Assembly: GCF_902459555.1 (NCBI RefSeq) | Contig: NZ_CABPSM010000003.1 | Coordinates: forward strand, 62,001 to 126,000 | Reading direction: 5' to 3' | Length of the DNA stretch: 64,000 nucleotides | From: Pandoraea horticolens | Lineage (GTDB): Bacteria; Pseudomonadota; Gammaproteobacteria; Burkholderiales; Burkholderiaceae | Shown: piece after piece, positions 1-10,125 of the stretch | How the letters are laid out: the number at the start of each line of letters is the position of its first letter | Position numbering within the stretch: position 1 is the stretch's first letter | Translations under genes and position numbers: made by a program | Notes under the pieces: model-generated | Database searches by the model: none | Told to the model about the DNA's origin: nothing | Seen by the model: the letters and a program-made list of their open reading frames with translations, nothing else

Positions 1-3000
1 GAGAGCTGCTCGCCCAACGCCAGTTGCGCAAAGAACGAGCCGATGCCCAGCGCGGGGTTGACGATGGCCCACGCGAGCGACGCCGACGCCGCATTGATCT
101 TCGGCAGCACCAGCACGTTCAGGTCCTGCGTCTCGCGGGCGAGGTCGGTGTGCCCGTTGATCTTGATCGTCGCCGTACTGGAATTGATGGTCAGATCATC
201 GGTGTTCGCCACACCGGCTTGCATGGTGGCATTGCCTTCGATGCTGTCGAACGGCAGGCCGCTGCCGATCACGCTGTTGAAGTCGAACGTCAGGATCTTG
301 GCGAGCGTCTGCACCGACAGAATGCCCAGCAGCTTGGCCAGTCCGGGGTCGGCCTTCAGAATCTGCCCGCGCTTGAGGTCGATCGCGACCTTGCCGCCGA
401 GCGTGGGGTAATCGATGGCGTCGGGGCCGCCGCGCCAGCCGAAGCGGCCCGAGACGGTGCCCGAGCCGTCCTTGAGGGTCTTGGGCAGGCCCAGACGATC
501 AAGCAGCCCGCCCGCGTCCTTTACATTGAGATTGAAGTCGAGCACCGTGCGCCGAGGCACATCGTCGTCACTGCCTGCTGCCGCCGTGCGGCGGCGCGAC
601 GTGCGCCAGTTGCCCTTGACGTCGAGCGTGGCGGCGCTGTTGCTCAGTTCCAGCTTGGTGAGCTGCCACACGGGCACACCGTCCTCGACATCGTTGTACG
701 CGTTCAATTGCAGGCGGCCCAGCGGTTTGTTGCGCAGCACGAAATCGTTGGCGACGAGATCGATGGCCGGGAATTCGTCGCTCGGCTCGTCGAGAACTTG
801 CGTGAGCACATCGCTGCCTTGGTCTTCGCGCGGGATCACCAGTTTCGCCAGCCGTGCGCGGATGGCGCCCGACGGGTTCTTCGCATCCGGGGCATGCCAT
901 TCGGCGAAGCCGGAGACCAATTCGGACGCCAGGCTCACCTGCCAGTCTCGATCACTGCGCTGGGCCCCCACAACCAGTTCCGGCCACTGACGCGACATCA
1001 GGCGCACCTGCCTGGCATGCAGCGCCAGACGCGTCGGCAGGTAAGGCGTGATCGCCCCGAACTCGTCGCGTGCGGCGGCTGCCGTGGAGGCGGGAGCGGT
1101 GCCGGGCGCGGGCGGCGTGCCTTGTGCGCCGGGCGTGACCGCATCGCTGCTGAGCGCCGCGATCACACCGCGCCACGCGTCCACGTCGAGCGTATCGAAC
1201 TGGGCGGCGACCTGCACGCCCTCGCGCGGGGCCGGCACCGGCTGGTTGATGCCGATACCGCCGCGCAGCACTTCGACGTGTCCGCTATTGCCGCTGGCAC
1301 GTTGCTGAACGTAGTTGCCCTGCACACTGCCGATGGCGAAGTCGAGCGTATCGATGCGACGCCCGCCTGGGTTCGCCTGCGGGCGCAACGTGAAGCGTGC
1401 GGGCAGCGCCGTCTCGGCGCTCTTGCCGAGCGGTGAGGGCAGGTTCACGGCCAGACCGGCGAGTGTGGATTGCACGGCCACATCGGTCATGCCCTGACGC
1501 ACCGTGACCGCTGCGGTGTAGGGCGTGCTGCCCGTCATGCGCTTGGCCAATTGCGCCAGCGTGGCGTTCTCACGGTTCTCACGCAGTCCCTGCGCGCTCA
1601 TCGTGCCGTTGATGTTCAGGGCGATGGTGCCGTCGTCGCGGCTGCCGCCCGAGGCGCGGACGTCGCCGCCGAGGAACGTGCCGCGCAGATTGTCGAGCGA
1701 GATGCCGCGTTCGGTGAAGGCCAGTTCGCCGTCCACCGCACCGAAGGCCGGCAGCCCGCTGAGCAGCGTGACATCGTTGCGCAGGAACCGCGCGCGTCCT
1801 GTGACCTTCGTGCGGTCGGTGTGCTCCAGCGGCATTGACAACTGCATCGCCAGCTGCGTTGTGCCGCTCGCGCGCGTCTCGTCGGTGAAGTCGCCGATCC
1901 AGTGGCCTATCGGGCTGCTGTTCAGGTACTTCACGAAATCTGCGGCCGGGCCGCGTGCGTCGCCCTTGAGGGTGAGCACCGAGTTGTCTTGTCCGATGTC
2001 GTTGATGTCGCCCAGGACCTGGCTGAGCGTCACGCCAAAGACCGAGCCGCTGTCGATGGCGATGTGCAGCTTGTCGGCATCGAAGCGCAGATTGCCGCGT
2101 ACTTTCTCGAAGGCGGGCCAGACTTCCGTGTGACCAGGACGCAATGGCGAGGGGTTGAAGGTGACGTCCGCCAGCGGGATGTCGAGGCGGAACTTGCCGT
2201 CGCCCTTGCCGTACGGGAAGTCCTCGAGATCGCCTTGCACGGCGAACGGTGCGTTCTGCACGGTGCCCGCGGGCAGGGCACGTTGCAAATAGTCGCGTAC
2301 GCTCGCACCGATGTCTGTCGGCAGATAGCGAGGCACCGCATTGGCGTTCGCGCGCACGATGCTGCCCTTCAGGTCGACGATGCCGTTGCCTTTGCCGCCG
2401 TTATGCCATGTGCCGCTCACATCGCCCGACAATTCGGCGTTTTGCAGATGCAGGGCATCGACTTGCACCTGCACGTCTGCCGGGGCGTCGTGCTTGGTCG
2501 CCGAGTAGGACACACGCCAGGACGTGCGCGCGGTGAACGTGTCGAGGTCGATGCGCGGCTGGTCGAAGCGGCCGGGGAAATCGAGCGTGGCGTTCTTCGC
2601 GCTCAATGTCAGGTTGCCGCGCGACTGATCCGCGTCGATATGGCCGCTCAGATTGGCAAAGCCGGGGCGCCCCGCGTTGGGGGTGTCGGGAGACGCAGGC
2701 GGATGCTGGCTCGGCGCGCTGTCGATGCCCAGCGACTCAAAATCGGCCACCACACGGTAGCGATCGCGTTCGGGCGGCAGTTGCTTGATGCCCGGAAGAT
2801 CGCGCCAATTGCCCGGGCCGTGGGGCTTGGGCGCTTGATAGCTGATGTCGAAATTGGCCAGGCGGCCGCGCGGCCGGAAGCTCGCGAGCGCGTCGCGCGT
2901 CTGCGTGTCGACGGGCAGCGACGGCATGAGCGCCATGGCGGCGCCGATGTCGAAGCGCGGACCCGCGAGCGTCACATGCAGACCGCGCGTATCGGTGCCG

Positions 3001-4262
3001 GGGATATAGGTGCCGTGCAGGTCGGGGATATCGAGCGCCGGACGGCCCGTGGCCTGCAACGTCAGATCGCGTGCGCGCAGATTCCAGCCGGCGTTGGCCT
3101 GCGGTCCTGCACGGGTCACGTCGATTCGGCCCTGTGTCGCGTCGAAGGTGAGTGGCGGCAGGTCGTCGGCCAAGTGCACCGAGGTGTTCTCGCCGGCGGT
3201 GCGCAGTGTGGCTCCCGTGAGCGTCCCGCTGTCGAAATCGACCCATGCGCGTGCGGCGACACGGCCGCGCGACCCCTTGCCCGGCAGATCGACGTAACGG
3301 GCCAACTCCGCCAGATCGAGCGTGCCGATATCGCCGTAGATCTGACCGCGCCAGCGTTTGATTTCACTGGGGCGAGTGAACAGCGGATTGGTGAAACGCG
3401 CACGAATGTCGAGCGGCGCGACGATGCCCGGCGGCGGATTCGCCTGCATGCCGAAGCGATGCTCGAAGCCGCGATTGCGCAGCATCGCATTGACCTGCGA
3501 GACGACCCCCTCGGGTACATCGCGTGTGGCGTCGCGCCAGCGCACGGTGCCGTTGCGTACAACGATGCGTGCCTGACGCATGAGCCAGTCGGCTGCCTGG
3601 GTGTTGGTCGCGCCGCCGTTACCGGCGACGGGGATGCCTGCGACGAGGATCGTGCCGTCGGCGAGCCGCTCGACGGTGACATCCGGTTCGTACAGCGTGA
3701 GGCTCGACAGACGCAGGTCGAAATGGATCAGGCTGGTCCACGAGAGCACGGCGTCGAGACGGTGCAGCGTCAGGCTGGGTTCGACGGGCGGTGGCGCGCC
3801 GGGCGGCGCTCCCGATGCATGAGTCGCACCAGGCGGATTGCCCGACGCCACAGGCCCCGATGCGCCGGACGCCTCGTATGGCGCCGTCCGGCGCGCGCTC
3901 GGCACCGGTGTGGCTCCGCGGGGAATCGCAGAGGCCTCGGGCGGTGCACTGGGCGCGGCGCGCATGATGCGCACTTCGTCGAGCGTGAGGTAGGGGTGCC
4001 AGCCGCGCCAGACGGCGTCGACGCGGCCGATGGTGACGGGCAGGCCAATGGCGCGCGTCGCGGCCGCCTCGATTTGCGGGCGGTAATCCGACACACGCGG
4101 AAGGATGACGTACCGGGTTGCGAGCACGACGGCGCCCAGCCCGAAATAGCCGATGACGATGAGCGCCAGCAGCCATTCCAGACCCAGGCGCAAGCCACGC
4201 GGCAGTGACGAGAACCAGGACCGGGTCGCAGTCGGCGAGGCGGGCGGCTTACGGTCGGTCAT
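1..4262 (-). CDS. YhdP/AsmA-like giant envelope protein (TIGR02099-type), 3' end outside window
   Basis: Minus-strand frame open from an ATG at 4262 to the window edge, about 1,420 residues, so the C-terminus is missing. The protein opens with a basic cytoplasmic stretch, then one hydrophobic segment (about residues 30-52, LLALIVIGYFGLGAVVL), then a long periplasmic part with the opening typical of the YhdP family (VTIGRVDAVWRGWHPYLTLD). The last visible residues (PALGIGSFFAQLALGEQL) match the family's C-terminal region, so probably only some tens of residues are lost. YhdP belongs to the AsmA-like group implicated in phospholipid movement between inner and outer membranes; that role is family knowledge. 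It is divergent from glnE. Long open frames on the opposite strand here are GC-rich shadows. Confidence 0.88.
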   Translation of the reverse strand, partial: MTDRKPPASPTATRSWFSSLPRGLRLGLEWLLALIVIGYFGLGAVVLATRYVILPRVSDYRPQIEAAATRAIGLPVTIGRVDAVWRGWHPYLTLDEVRIMRAAPSAPPEASAIPRGATPVPSARRTAPYEASGASGPVASGNPPGATHASGAPPGAPPPVEPSLTLHRLDAVLSWTSLIHFDLRLSSLTLYEPDVTVERLADGTILVAGIPVAGNGGATNTQAADWLMRQARIVVRNGTVRWRDATRDVPEGVVSQVNAMLRNRGFEHRFGMQANPPPGIVAPLDIRARFTNPLFTRPSEIKRWRGQIYGDIGTLDLAELARYVDLPGKGSRGRVAARAWVDFDSGTLTGATLRTAGENTSVHLADDLPPLTFDATQGRIDVTRAGPQANAGWNLRARDLTLQATGRPALDIPDLHGTYIPGTDTRGLHVTLAGPRFDIGAAMALMPSLPVDTQTRDALASFRPRGRLANFDISYQAPKPHGPGNWRDLPGIKQLPPERDRYRVVADFESLGIDSAPSQHPPASPDTPNAGRPGFANLSGHIDADQSRGNLTLSAKNATLDFPGRFDQPRIDLDTFTARTSWRVSYSATKHDAPADVQVQVDALHLQNAELSGDVSGTWHNGGKGNGIVDLKGSIVRANANAVPRYLPTDIGASVRDYLQRALPAGTVQNAPFAVQGDLEDFPYGKGDGKFRLDIPLADVTFNPSPLRPGHTEVWPAFEKVRGNLRFDADKLHIAIDSGSVFGVTLSQVLGDINDIGQDNSVLTLKGDARGPAADFVKYLNSSPIGHWIGDFTDETRASGTTQLAMQLSMPLEHTDRTKVTGRARFLRNDVTLLSGLPAFGAVDGELAFTERGISLDNLRGTFLGGDVRASGGSRDDGTIALNINGTMSAQGLRENRENATLAQLAKRMTGSTPYTAAVTVRQGMTDVAVQSTLAGLAVNLPSPLGKSAETALPARFTLRPQANPGGRRIDTLDFAIGSVQGNYVQQRASGNSGHVEVLRGGIGINQPVPAPREGVQVAAQFDTLDVDAWRGVIAALSSDAVTPGAQGTPPAPGTAPASTAAAARDEFGAITPYLPTRLALHARQVRLMSRQWPELVVGAQRSDRDWQVSLASELVSGFAEWHAPDAKNPSGAIRARLAKLVIPREDQGSDVLTQVLDEPSDEFPAIDLVANDFVLRNKPLGRLQLNAYNDVEDGVPVWQLTKLELSNSAATLDVKGNWRTSRRRTAAAGSDDDVPRRTVLDFNLNVKDAGGLLDRLGLPKTLKDGSGTVSGRFGWRGGPDAIDYPTLGGKVAIDLKRGQILKADPGLAKLLGILSVQTLAKILTFDFNSVIGSGLPFDSIEGNATMQAGVANTDDLTINSSTATIKINGHTDLARETQDLNVLVLPKINAASASLAWAIVNPALGIGSFFAQLALGEQL

Positions 4263-4414
4263 GCTGCGCGTCTACGAAGGAATGTGGTAGTTTCTGTGGC
4301 AAAGACTGTAACACAAGCTCAAGACGCTCCGAAGGCCAAGCCGTAGGAGAAACAGACATGTGATCCGGCGTTTCATCGCGCCTCGGTAAGCATGCGAAAG
4401 TCTCTTCATCCTCA

Positions 4415-7324
4415 TTGCTGACCGGAACCCCGCCAGTGAGTTCACCCGAAAACCCGATCGAAATCCCGTCGTACTCGCGCTATGCGGCGCGAATGCTCGC
4501 GAGCCGCCCCGCGCTCGCCGAGGCGTTGCCCGCGCTGGCAGAGCACCCCGTGGACGCGCGCTGGCTCGCGCGCCGCTTTGAAGCCATTACCGGCACCGTG
4601 CTCTCGCCGCCCGAGCAAGCCTGCGGGGTATCGGGCGTTGACGAGGCGGGCCTCACCCGGGCGTTGCGGGTCTTGCGCATCGAAGCGTTGTGCGCCGTCA
4701 TGCAGCGCGATCTGGACGGTCGTGCCGAATTGTCCGAGGTCACCGAAGCCATGACGGCACTGGCCGAGTTCGCCGTGCAGGCAGGTATCGCAGTACTGTC
4801 GCGCGAACTGGAAGCCATTCACGGCGTGCCGCGCAATGCCGAAGGCGAGCGCCAGACGCTGAGCGTGGTGGGGATGGGCAAGCTCGGCGGACGCGAACTG
4901 AACGTTTCGTCGGACATCGATCTGATCTTCCTATATGAAGACGACGGCGACACGTCGGCCCCCGACGATGCCGATCCGGCCGCAGCGAACCGTCTGCGGC
5001 TGCTGTCGAACCATGAATTCTTCACGAAGCTCGGCCGCAAGCTGATCGGCATGATTTCCGAACTCACGTCAGACGGCTATGTGTTTCGCGTGGACATGCG
5101 TCTGCGTCCGAATGGCGATTCGGGGCCGTTGGTGTGCAGTCTGCCGATGCTCGAAGAATATTTCTATGTGCAGGGGCGCGAGTGGGAGCGCTATGCGTGG
5201 ATCAAGGGCCGTCTCGTCTCCGAGTTGGCCAGCGAGCCGGGCAAGCGCGCCGAGCGGCTGTTGACGTCGCTCGTCCAGCCGTTCGTGTTCCGTCGTTATC
5301 TGGATTACGGTGTGATCGGCGCGATTCGGGCGTTGCACGAGCAGATCCGCCACGAAGCGGAGCGTCGCGCGCGGGCCAAACCCGCTCGCATCAACGACAT
5401 CAAGCTCGGGCGTGGCGGCATTCGAGAGGTGGAATTCTCGGCGCAAGTGTTCCAGTTGATCCGGGGCGGTCAAGAACCGGAACTGCGCGTGCGGCCGACG
5501 CTTGCCGTGCTGGGCGTGGCGGCACGGCGCGGGTGGCTCGCGCAGAATGTTGCCGACGAATTGGCGAACGCCTACGTCTTCCTGCGCAAGCTCGAACACC
5601 GCATTCAGTATCTGGACGATGCGCAAACGCACATCCTCCCCAGCGCCGGCGAGGATCGTCTCGCGGTTGCTCGTGCGATGGGGTTCCCGGACGAAGCGAG
5701 TTTCATGACGGTGCTCGACGAGCATCGCGAATTCGTCGCTGCGCAGTTCGACGAGATCTTCGCGGATAAGGCGGGCGGCAGCGGACAGAAAGGCGGGAAG
5801 AAAGGGGCGTCCGGCACGGGCGACTGCGAATGTCCACCCGAGCTGTGGAGCGAATGCCTCGCCGACGAGACGCAGACGGGCGATCTCGGCAATCAGCTTA
5901 CGCGTCTCGGGTTTGCCGACCCCGAAGGGGCGCTCGATCGCCTGCGCGCCGTGTGGACGTCGTCGCGCTACAAGGCGCTGGGCGAGATCAGCCGGCGGCG
6001 CTTCGACCAACTCGTGCAGCGCGCCGTGGAAGGGGCGGCCGGCACGGTCGAAGCCGACGCGGTGCTCGCGCGCATGCTCGATCTGCTCTCGACCATCAGC
6101 CGCCGCAGTTCGTATCTGGCGCTTCTCACGGAGTATCCGCGTGCGCTGGAGCGTGTGGTCAAGGTGTTGGCCGGCTCGCGTTGGGCGGCCGGCTATCTGA
6201 TTAGCCATCCGCAATTGCTCGACGAATTGCTCGACGACGAAGCGCTCGCGGCGCCGTTCGACTGGCCGTCTTTCAAGACGCAGCTTCTGCTGAGCCTGAA
6301 CGCGGCAGGAGCATCGGGCAACGTCGAAGTGCAGATGGATATTCTGCGGCGCGCACATCACGCCGAAGTGTTCCGCATTCTGCTGCTCGATTTGCAGGGC
6401 ACGCTGTCGGTCGAAGCGATTGGCGATCGACTCTCGGAGTTGGCCGACATCATCGTCGATGTGACGATCTCGACCGTCTGGCCGCACGTGGCGACACGCC
6501 ACCGGGAGGTGCCGAAGTTCGCCGTCGTCGCCTACGGCAAGCTCGGTGGCAAGGAACTGGGCTACGCGTCCGATCTCGATCTGATCTTCCTTTACGACGA
6601 TGACGACGATCGCGCGCCAGACGCTTACGCCGCGCTCGCCCGCCGGTTCGTGACGTGGCTCACCACGCACACGGGCGCGGGCATGCTCTTCGACGTCGAT
6701 CTGCGGTTGCGACCCAACGGTTTGTCGGGCCTGTTGGTGACCAACATCGAGAGCTTCCGCCAGTATCAATTCCGTGAGGGCAATGCGAATACCGCATGGG
6801 TCTGGGAGCATCAGGCGCTCACACGCGCGCGCTTCTGCGCCGGCGACCAGGCTATTGGCGCTGCGTTCGAGAACATCCGTGCCCAGGTGCTCGCCACGCC
6901 GCGCGAGGCGTTGCCGCTCGCGCAGGAAATCGTGGCGATGCGACGCAAGGTGTTGGAGGGGCACCCGAATCCCGGCAATCTCTTCGATCTGAAGCACGAC
7001 CGGGGTGGCATGGTCGACATCGAGTTCACCGTGCAGTATCTGGTGCTGCTGTATTCGAGCGCGCATCCGGCGCTGCTGCGCAATGCGGGCAACATCGCGC
7101 TACTTCGCGAAGCGGCCCGGCTCGGATTGATCGACGCGAAACTTGCCGACGATGCCGCTGCCGCTTATCGGACGTATCGCAAGCGTCAGCACAAGCTGCG
7201 GCTCGATGGTGTGGAAGCGGCGCGCGTGCCCGCGGCCGATATCGAGGCCGAACGCGAGGCCGTTATGGCGTTGTGGGATTCGGTGTTTTCGGAAGCGGGG
7301 GCCGGTCTGATATCCGGCGGATGA
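4415..7324 (+). CDS. glnE: Bifunctional glutamine synthetase adenylyltransferase/deadenylase
   Basis: GlnE attaches AMP to glutamine synthetase, or removes it, in response to PII and glutamine. The 969-aa length is normal for the family. It carries two nucleotidyltransferase domains: the N-terminal deadenylylase centre has GMGKLGGRELNVSSDIDL at about residues 153-170, and the C-terminal adenylylase centre has AYGKLGGKELGYASDLDL near 705-723. Each has the G-S-D-x-D metal/nucleotide motif. A Gly/Lys-rich linker (about residues 453-470) sits between the halves. The start is uncertain: TTG at 4415 gives the longest frame, GTG at 4436 gives a product seven residues shorter, and neither has a strong Shine-Dalgarno. 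The neighbour yhdP is divergent and recN is convergent. No glnD or glnB lies in the window. Confidence 0.95.
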   Translation: MLTGTPPVSSPENPIEIPSYSRYAARMLASRPALAEALPALAEHPVDARWLARRFEAITGTVLSPPEQACGVSGVDEAGLTRALRVLRIEALCAVMQRDLDGRAELSEVTEAMTALAEFAVQAGIAVLSRELEAIHGVPRNAEGERQTLSVVGMGKLGGRELNVSSDIDLIFLYEDDGDTSAPDDADPAAANRLRLLSNHEFFTKLGRKLIGMISELTSDGYVFRVDMRLRPNGDSGPLVCSLPMLEEYFYVQGREWERYAWIKGRLVSELASEPGKRAERLLTSLVQPFVFRRYLDYGVIGAIRALHEQIRHEAERRARAKPARINDIKLGRGGIREVEFSAQVFQLIRGGQEPELRVRPTLAVLGVAARRGWLAQNVADELANAYVFLRKLEHRIQYLDDAQTHILPSAGEDRLAVARAMGFPDEASFMTVLDEHREFVAAQFDEIFADKAGGSGQKGGKKGASGTGDCECPPELWSECLADETQTGDLGNQLTRLGFADPEGALDRLRAVWTSSRYKALGEISRRRFDQLVQRAVEGAAGTVEADAVLARMLDLLSTISRRSSYLALLTEYPRALERVVKVLAGSRWAAGYLISHPQLLDELLDDEALAAPFDWPSFKTQLLLSLNAAGASGNVEVQMDILRRAHHAEVFRILLLDLQGTLSVEAIGDRLSELADIIVDVTISTVWPHVATRHREVPKFAVVAYGKLGGKELGYASDLDLIFLYDDDDDRAPDAYAALARRFVTWLTTHTGAGMLFDVDLRLRPNGLSGLLVTNIESFRQYQFREGNANTAWVWEHQALTRARFCAGDQAIGAAFENIRAQVLATPREALPLAQEIVAMRRKVLEGHPNPGNLFDLKHDRGGMVDIEFTVQYLVLLYSSAHPALLRNAGNIALLREAARLGLIDAKLADDAAAAYRTYRKRQHKLRLDGVEAARVPAADIEAEREAVMALWDSVFSEAGAGLISGG

Positions 7325-7411
7325 TGCTTGCGGGCGGCGGGGACGACGCCCGTGACGACGTTGCCTGCGATTTGCGACTTGTGATGCACGCCGCGCGCGT
7401 CATGAACGCAC

Positions 7412-9076
7412 TCAGAGCGCGAGCATCTCCCGCGCGTGCTTGCGCGTCGTTGCCGTAATTTCGACACCGCCAAGCATCCGCGCAATCTCCTCGACGCGTT
7501 CCGTACGGCCGAGCGGCTCGATTTCACTCATCGTCGTATCGCCGTCGCTGCGCTTCGTCACGCGCAGATGCTGATGGCCGAGCGCGGCGACCTGCGGCAA
7601 GTGGGTGACGCACAGCACCTGCCGTCCCTGACCGAGTTCGCGCAGCAGACGGCCGACCACTTCGGCCACGGCGCCGCCGATGCCGGAATCCACTTCGTCG
7701 AAAATCAGCGTTGGTGTGAGGCTCGCGCTGCTCGCGATCACCTGCAATGCGAGGCTGATGCGCGCCAGTTCGCCGCCGGAGGCCACTTTGGCCAACGGCC
7801 GCGTCGGCACCCCCGGATGGCCGGCGACGAGAAATTCCACCGTCTCCAGACCAAAGGACTGCGGCTCGGGCGTCGGACTCAGTGTGACTTCGAAGCGCCC
7901 GCCGGGCATGGAGAGATCCTGCATGGCGCGCGTGACTTCGCGTGAGAGCGATGCCGCCGCCTTGGCGCGCGCCTTCGACAACTCCTTCGCCAGCTTGAGA
8001 TAGGTGGCGTGCGCGGCGTCGGCCGCGGCCTGCATGGCGGCCGTGTCCTGCGAGGCTGTCAGTTCTTCGAGCTGTGCGCGCCGTTCGGCATGCTCGGCGG
8101 GCAGTTGCTCGGGGGCGACGCGGAACTTGCGCGCGGCTGAATGCAATGCGTCAAGCCGTTGCTCGACAACGGCGAGGCGCTCCGGATCGAGATCGACACG
8201 TTGCGCGTAATGGGTGAGCGAGTGGACGGCTTCGCGCAGTTGAATCTCGGCGGGCTCGAGCGCGGCCAGCGTATCGGCGAGACCCGCGTCGATCTCGGCC
8301 AGTTCGCGAATCTGATGCACCACGTGGCCCAGCGAGGGGACGATGGCGCCATCGGCTTCGGCAAGCGTATCGAGTGCGCCTTGCACGCCGTTGATGAGGC
8401 TGGCGGCGTGCGAGAGCCGGCGATGTTCGGCGCTCACGTCGTCCCACTCCCCTTCCTGCGGATTGAGCTTGTCGAGTTCCGACGTCTGCCATTCGAGGCG
8501 TTCGCGCTCCAGTTGCAACTCGCGATCGCGCCCGCGCGCTTCCTCGCATCGTTTGACGAGACGCCGCCATTCCTTGTGCGCCGCCGTCGTATCTGCTGCG
8601 AGCTGCGTGGCGCCGGCATGCGAGTCGAGCAGACGGCGTTGCGCATCGGGTCGCAGCAGTTGCTGATGCGCGTGCTGTCCGTGAATGTCGACGAGCATCT
8701 CGCTAAGTTCGCGCAGCTGGGCGAGCGTGGCGGGCGTGCCGTTGATGAAGGCGCGTGAGCGTCCGCCCGAGTCGAGCACGCGGCGCAGCAGCACGCCGCC
8801 GTGCTCTTCGAGTGTGAGCGCCTGCGCCTGCAACCAGGCTTCGAGATCGGGGCGGGCTTCGGCATCCGCCGCGAACTCGGCGGTGATGTCGGCGCGCGTC
8901 TGGCCGTTGCGCACCATGCTGGTGTCGCCGCGCTCGCCCATGGCCAGCGCCAGTGCGTCGATCAGAATCGACTTGCCCGCGCCGGTTTCGCCCGAGAACA
9001 CGGTGAAACCGGCGGAGAATTCCAGGTCGAGACGATCGACGATCACGAAATCGCGAATCGAGAGACTGCGTAGCAT
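7412..9076 (-). CDS. recN: DNA repair protein RecN
   Basis: SMC-like ATPase of double-strand-break repair, 554 aa. Walker A (GETGAGKS) is at residues 29-36. A long coiled-coil middle follows, and the C-terminal ATPase lobe contains LIFDEVDSGIGG near residue 457 and the VTHLPQVAALG switch. The start is the ATG at 9076, giving MLRSLSIRDFVIVD, the normal RecN opening; the frame stays open upstream but that part lies in nadK. It follows nadK by 23 nt on the same strand, so the two are probably co-transcribed. No LexA box was identified. Confidence 0.96.
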   Translation of the reverse strand: MLRSLSIRDFVIVDRLDLEFSAGFTVFSGETGAGKSILIDALALAMGERGDTSMVRNGQTRADITAEFAADAEARPDLEAWLQAQALTLEEHGGVLLRRVLDSGGRSRAFINGTPATLAQLRELSEMLVDIHGQHAHQQLLRPDAQRRLLDSHAGATQLAADTTAAHKEWRRLVKRCEEARGRDRELQLERERLEWQTSELDKLNPQEGEWDDVSAEHRRLSHAASLINGVQGALDTLAEADGAIVPSLGHVVHQIRELAEIDAGLADTLAALEPAEIQLREAVHSLTHYAQRVDLDPERLAVVEQRLDALHSAARKFRVAPEQLPAEHAERRAQLEELTASQDTAAMQAAADAAHATYLKLAKELSKARAKAAASLSREVTRAMQDLSMPGGRFEVTLSPTPEPQSFGLETVEFLVAGHPGVPTRPLAKVASGGELARISLALQVIASSASLTPTLIFDEVDSGIGGAVAEVVGRLLRELGQGRQVLCVTHLPQVAALGHQHLRVTKRSDGDTTMSEIEPLGRTERVEEIARMLGGVEITATTRKHAREMLAL

Positions 9077-9099
9077 GGGATATCGGGGCAGGCGTGAGG

Positions 9100-10008
9100 T
9101 CAGTTCTGCGGCGTATCTTCGTCGGAGATATGCTCGTTCCAGTGCAGCTTGCGGCGCAGCGTCGCGTAGTAGTTGTAGCCGACCGGATGCAGGAACGTCA
9201 CCTGATGTTCGGAACGGCTCACCAGAATCTGATCGCCTTGACGCAGTTCGGCAAACGACTGCATGTCGAAGTTGGCGCCGACTTCGCGTCCGCCCGTAAT
9301 CGTGATGACGATGTCGCTTGAATCCGGCAGCACGATGGGGCGGTTCGAGAGGGCATGCGGGGCGATGGGTACGAGCACCAGGCCGCCAAGACGCGGATGC
9401 AGGATCGGGCCGGAGGCCGAGAGCGCGTACGCGGTCGAGCCGGTGGGCGTGGCGACGATCAGGCCGTCCGAGCGTTGCTTGTACATGAAGCGGCCGTCGA
9501 CATCGACACGCAGCTCGACCATGCCGGAGATGCCCGAGCGGTTCACGACCACGTCGTTGAACGCGAGCGTCTCGAAGAGCGTCTGGCCATCGCGCTCGAT
9601 GCGAGCTTCCAGCAGCGTGCGCTGCTCGCCTTCGAAATGTCCTTCGAGCATGGCCGGCACGACCTGTCGCATGTCGTCGAGCGGAATATCGGTGATGAAA
9701 CCGACGCGTCCGTGGTTCACGCCGATGAGTGGTACCTTCGACGCTGCAAGCTGACGGCCAACGCCAAGCATCGTCCCGTCGCCACCCACGACGACGGCGA
9801 CATCGACCTGCGTGGCGATTTCCTGAATGTCGAGGGTGCGGTACGAATCGGCGCCTGCGCCGATGTTCTGCGCAGTGTCGCGCTCGAACATGACGTGATG
9901 CCCGCGCTGGGCAATGCATGCCGCCAGCGTGAGCAAAGGTTCGGCAACGCCGTCGGCATGGTATTTCCCGACGAGCGCTACGGTCTTGAAAGGGCTCCCT
10001 GTTTTCAT
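9100..10008 (-). CDS. nadK: NAD kinase
   Basis: ATP-dependent NAD+ kinase that makes NADP+; cytosolic, 302 aa. The GGDGT motif is at residues 75-79 and [10 protein letters not shown] at 98-107; the Gly-rich C-terminal domain contains the [12 protein letters not shown] substrate loop. The start is the ATG at 10008 ([17 protein letters not shown]), matching the family start; an in-frame ATG 42 nt further upstream would add an atypical extension. It is divergent from hrcA across 117 bp and upstream of recN in the same direction. The nadK-recN/hrcA arrangement is common in betaproteobacteria. Confidence 0.96.
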   Translation of the reverse strand: MKTGSPFKTVALVGKYHADGVAEPLLTLAACIAQRGHHVMFERDTAQNIGAGADSYRTLDIQEIATQVDVAVVVGGDGTMLGVGRQLAASKVPLIGVNHGRVGFITDIPLDDMRQVVPAMLEGHFEGEQRTLLEARIERDGQTLFETLAFNDVVVNRSGISGMVELRVDVDGRFMYKQRSDGLIVATPTGSTAYALSASGPILHPRLGGLVLVPIAPHALSNRPIVLPDSSDIVITITGGREVGANFDMQSFAELRQGDQILVSRSEHQVTFLHPVGYNYYATLRRKLHWNEHISDEDTPQN

Positions 10009-10125
10009 GCCGCCATTACACCATAAGTCGATGACAGCAACCATTGGCATGCGCCGCCGGTCACGGTTCTTGCCTCGGGGTTTGCCGCACGCCGCGTGCG
10101 TACATTTCGCGTTACAATTTTTGCC

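Noticed and set aside
1902-4208. 768-codon open frame on the plus strand
   Set aside because: Antisense shadow of the yhdP-like gene; Arg/Ala/Gly-rich with no domain, and the opposite strand has a coherent family match.
5069-7066. 665-codon open frame opposite glnE
   Set aside because: Composition reflects the GC-rich third-position mirror of glnE; no RBS and no recognisable motif.
10009-10125. CIRCE operator near hrcA or in the dnaK region
   Set aside because: No TTAGCACTC-N9-GAGTGCTAA-like repeat was found upstream of hrcA, grpE or dnaK.
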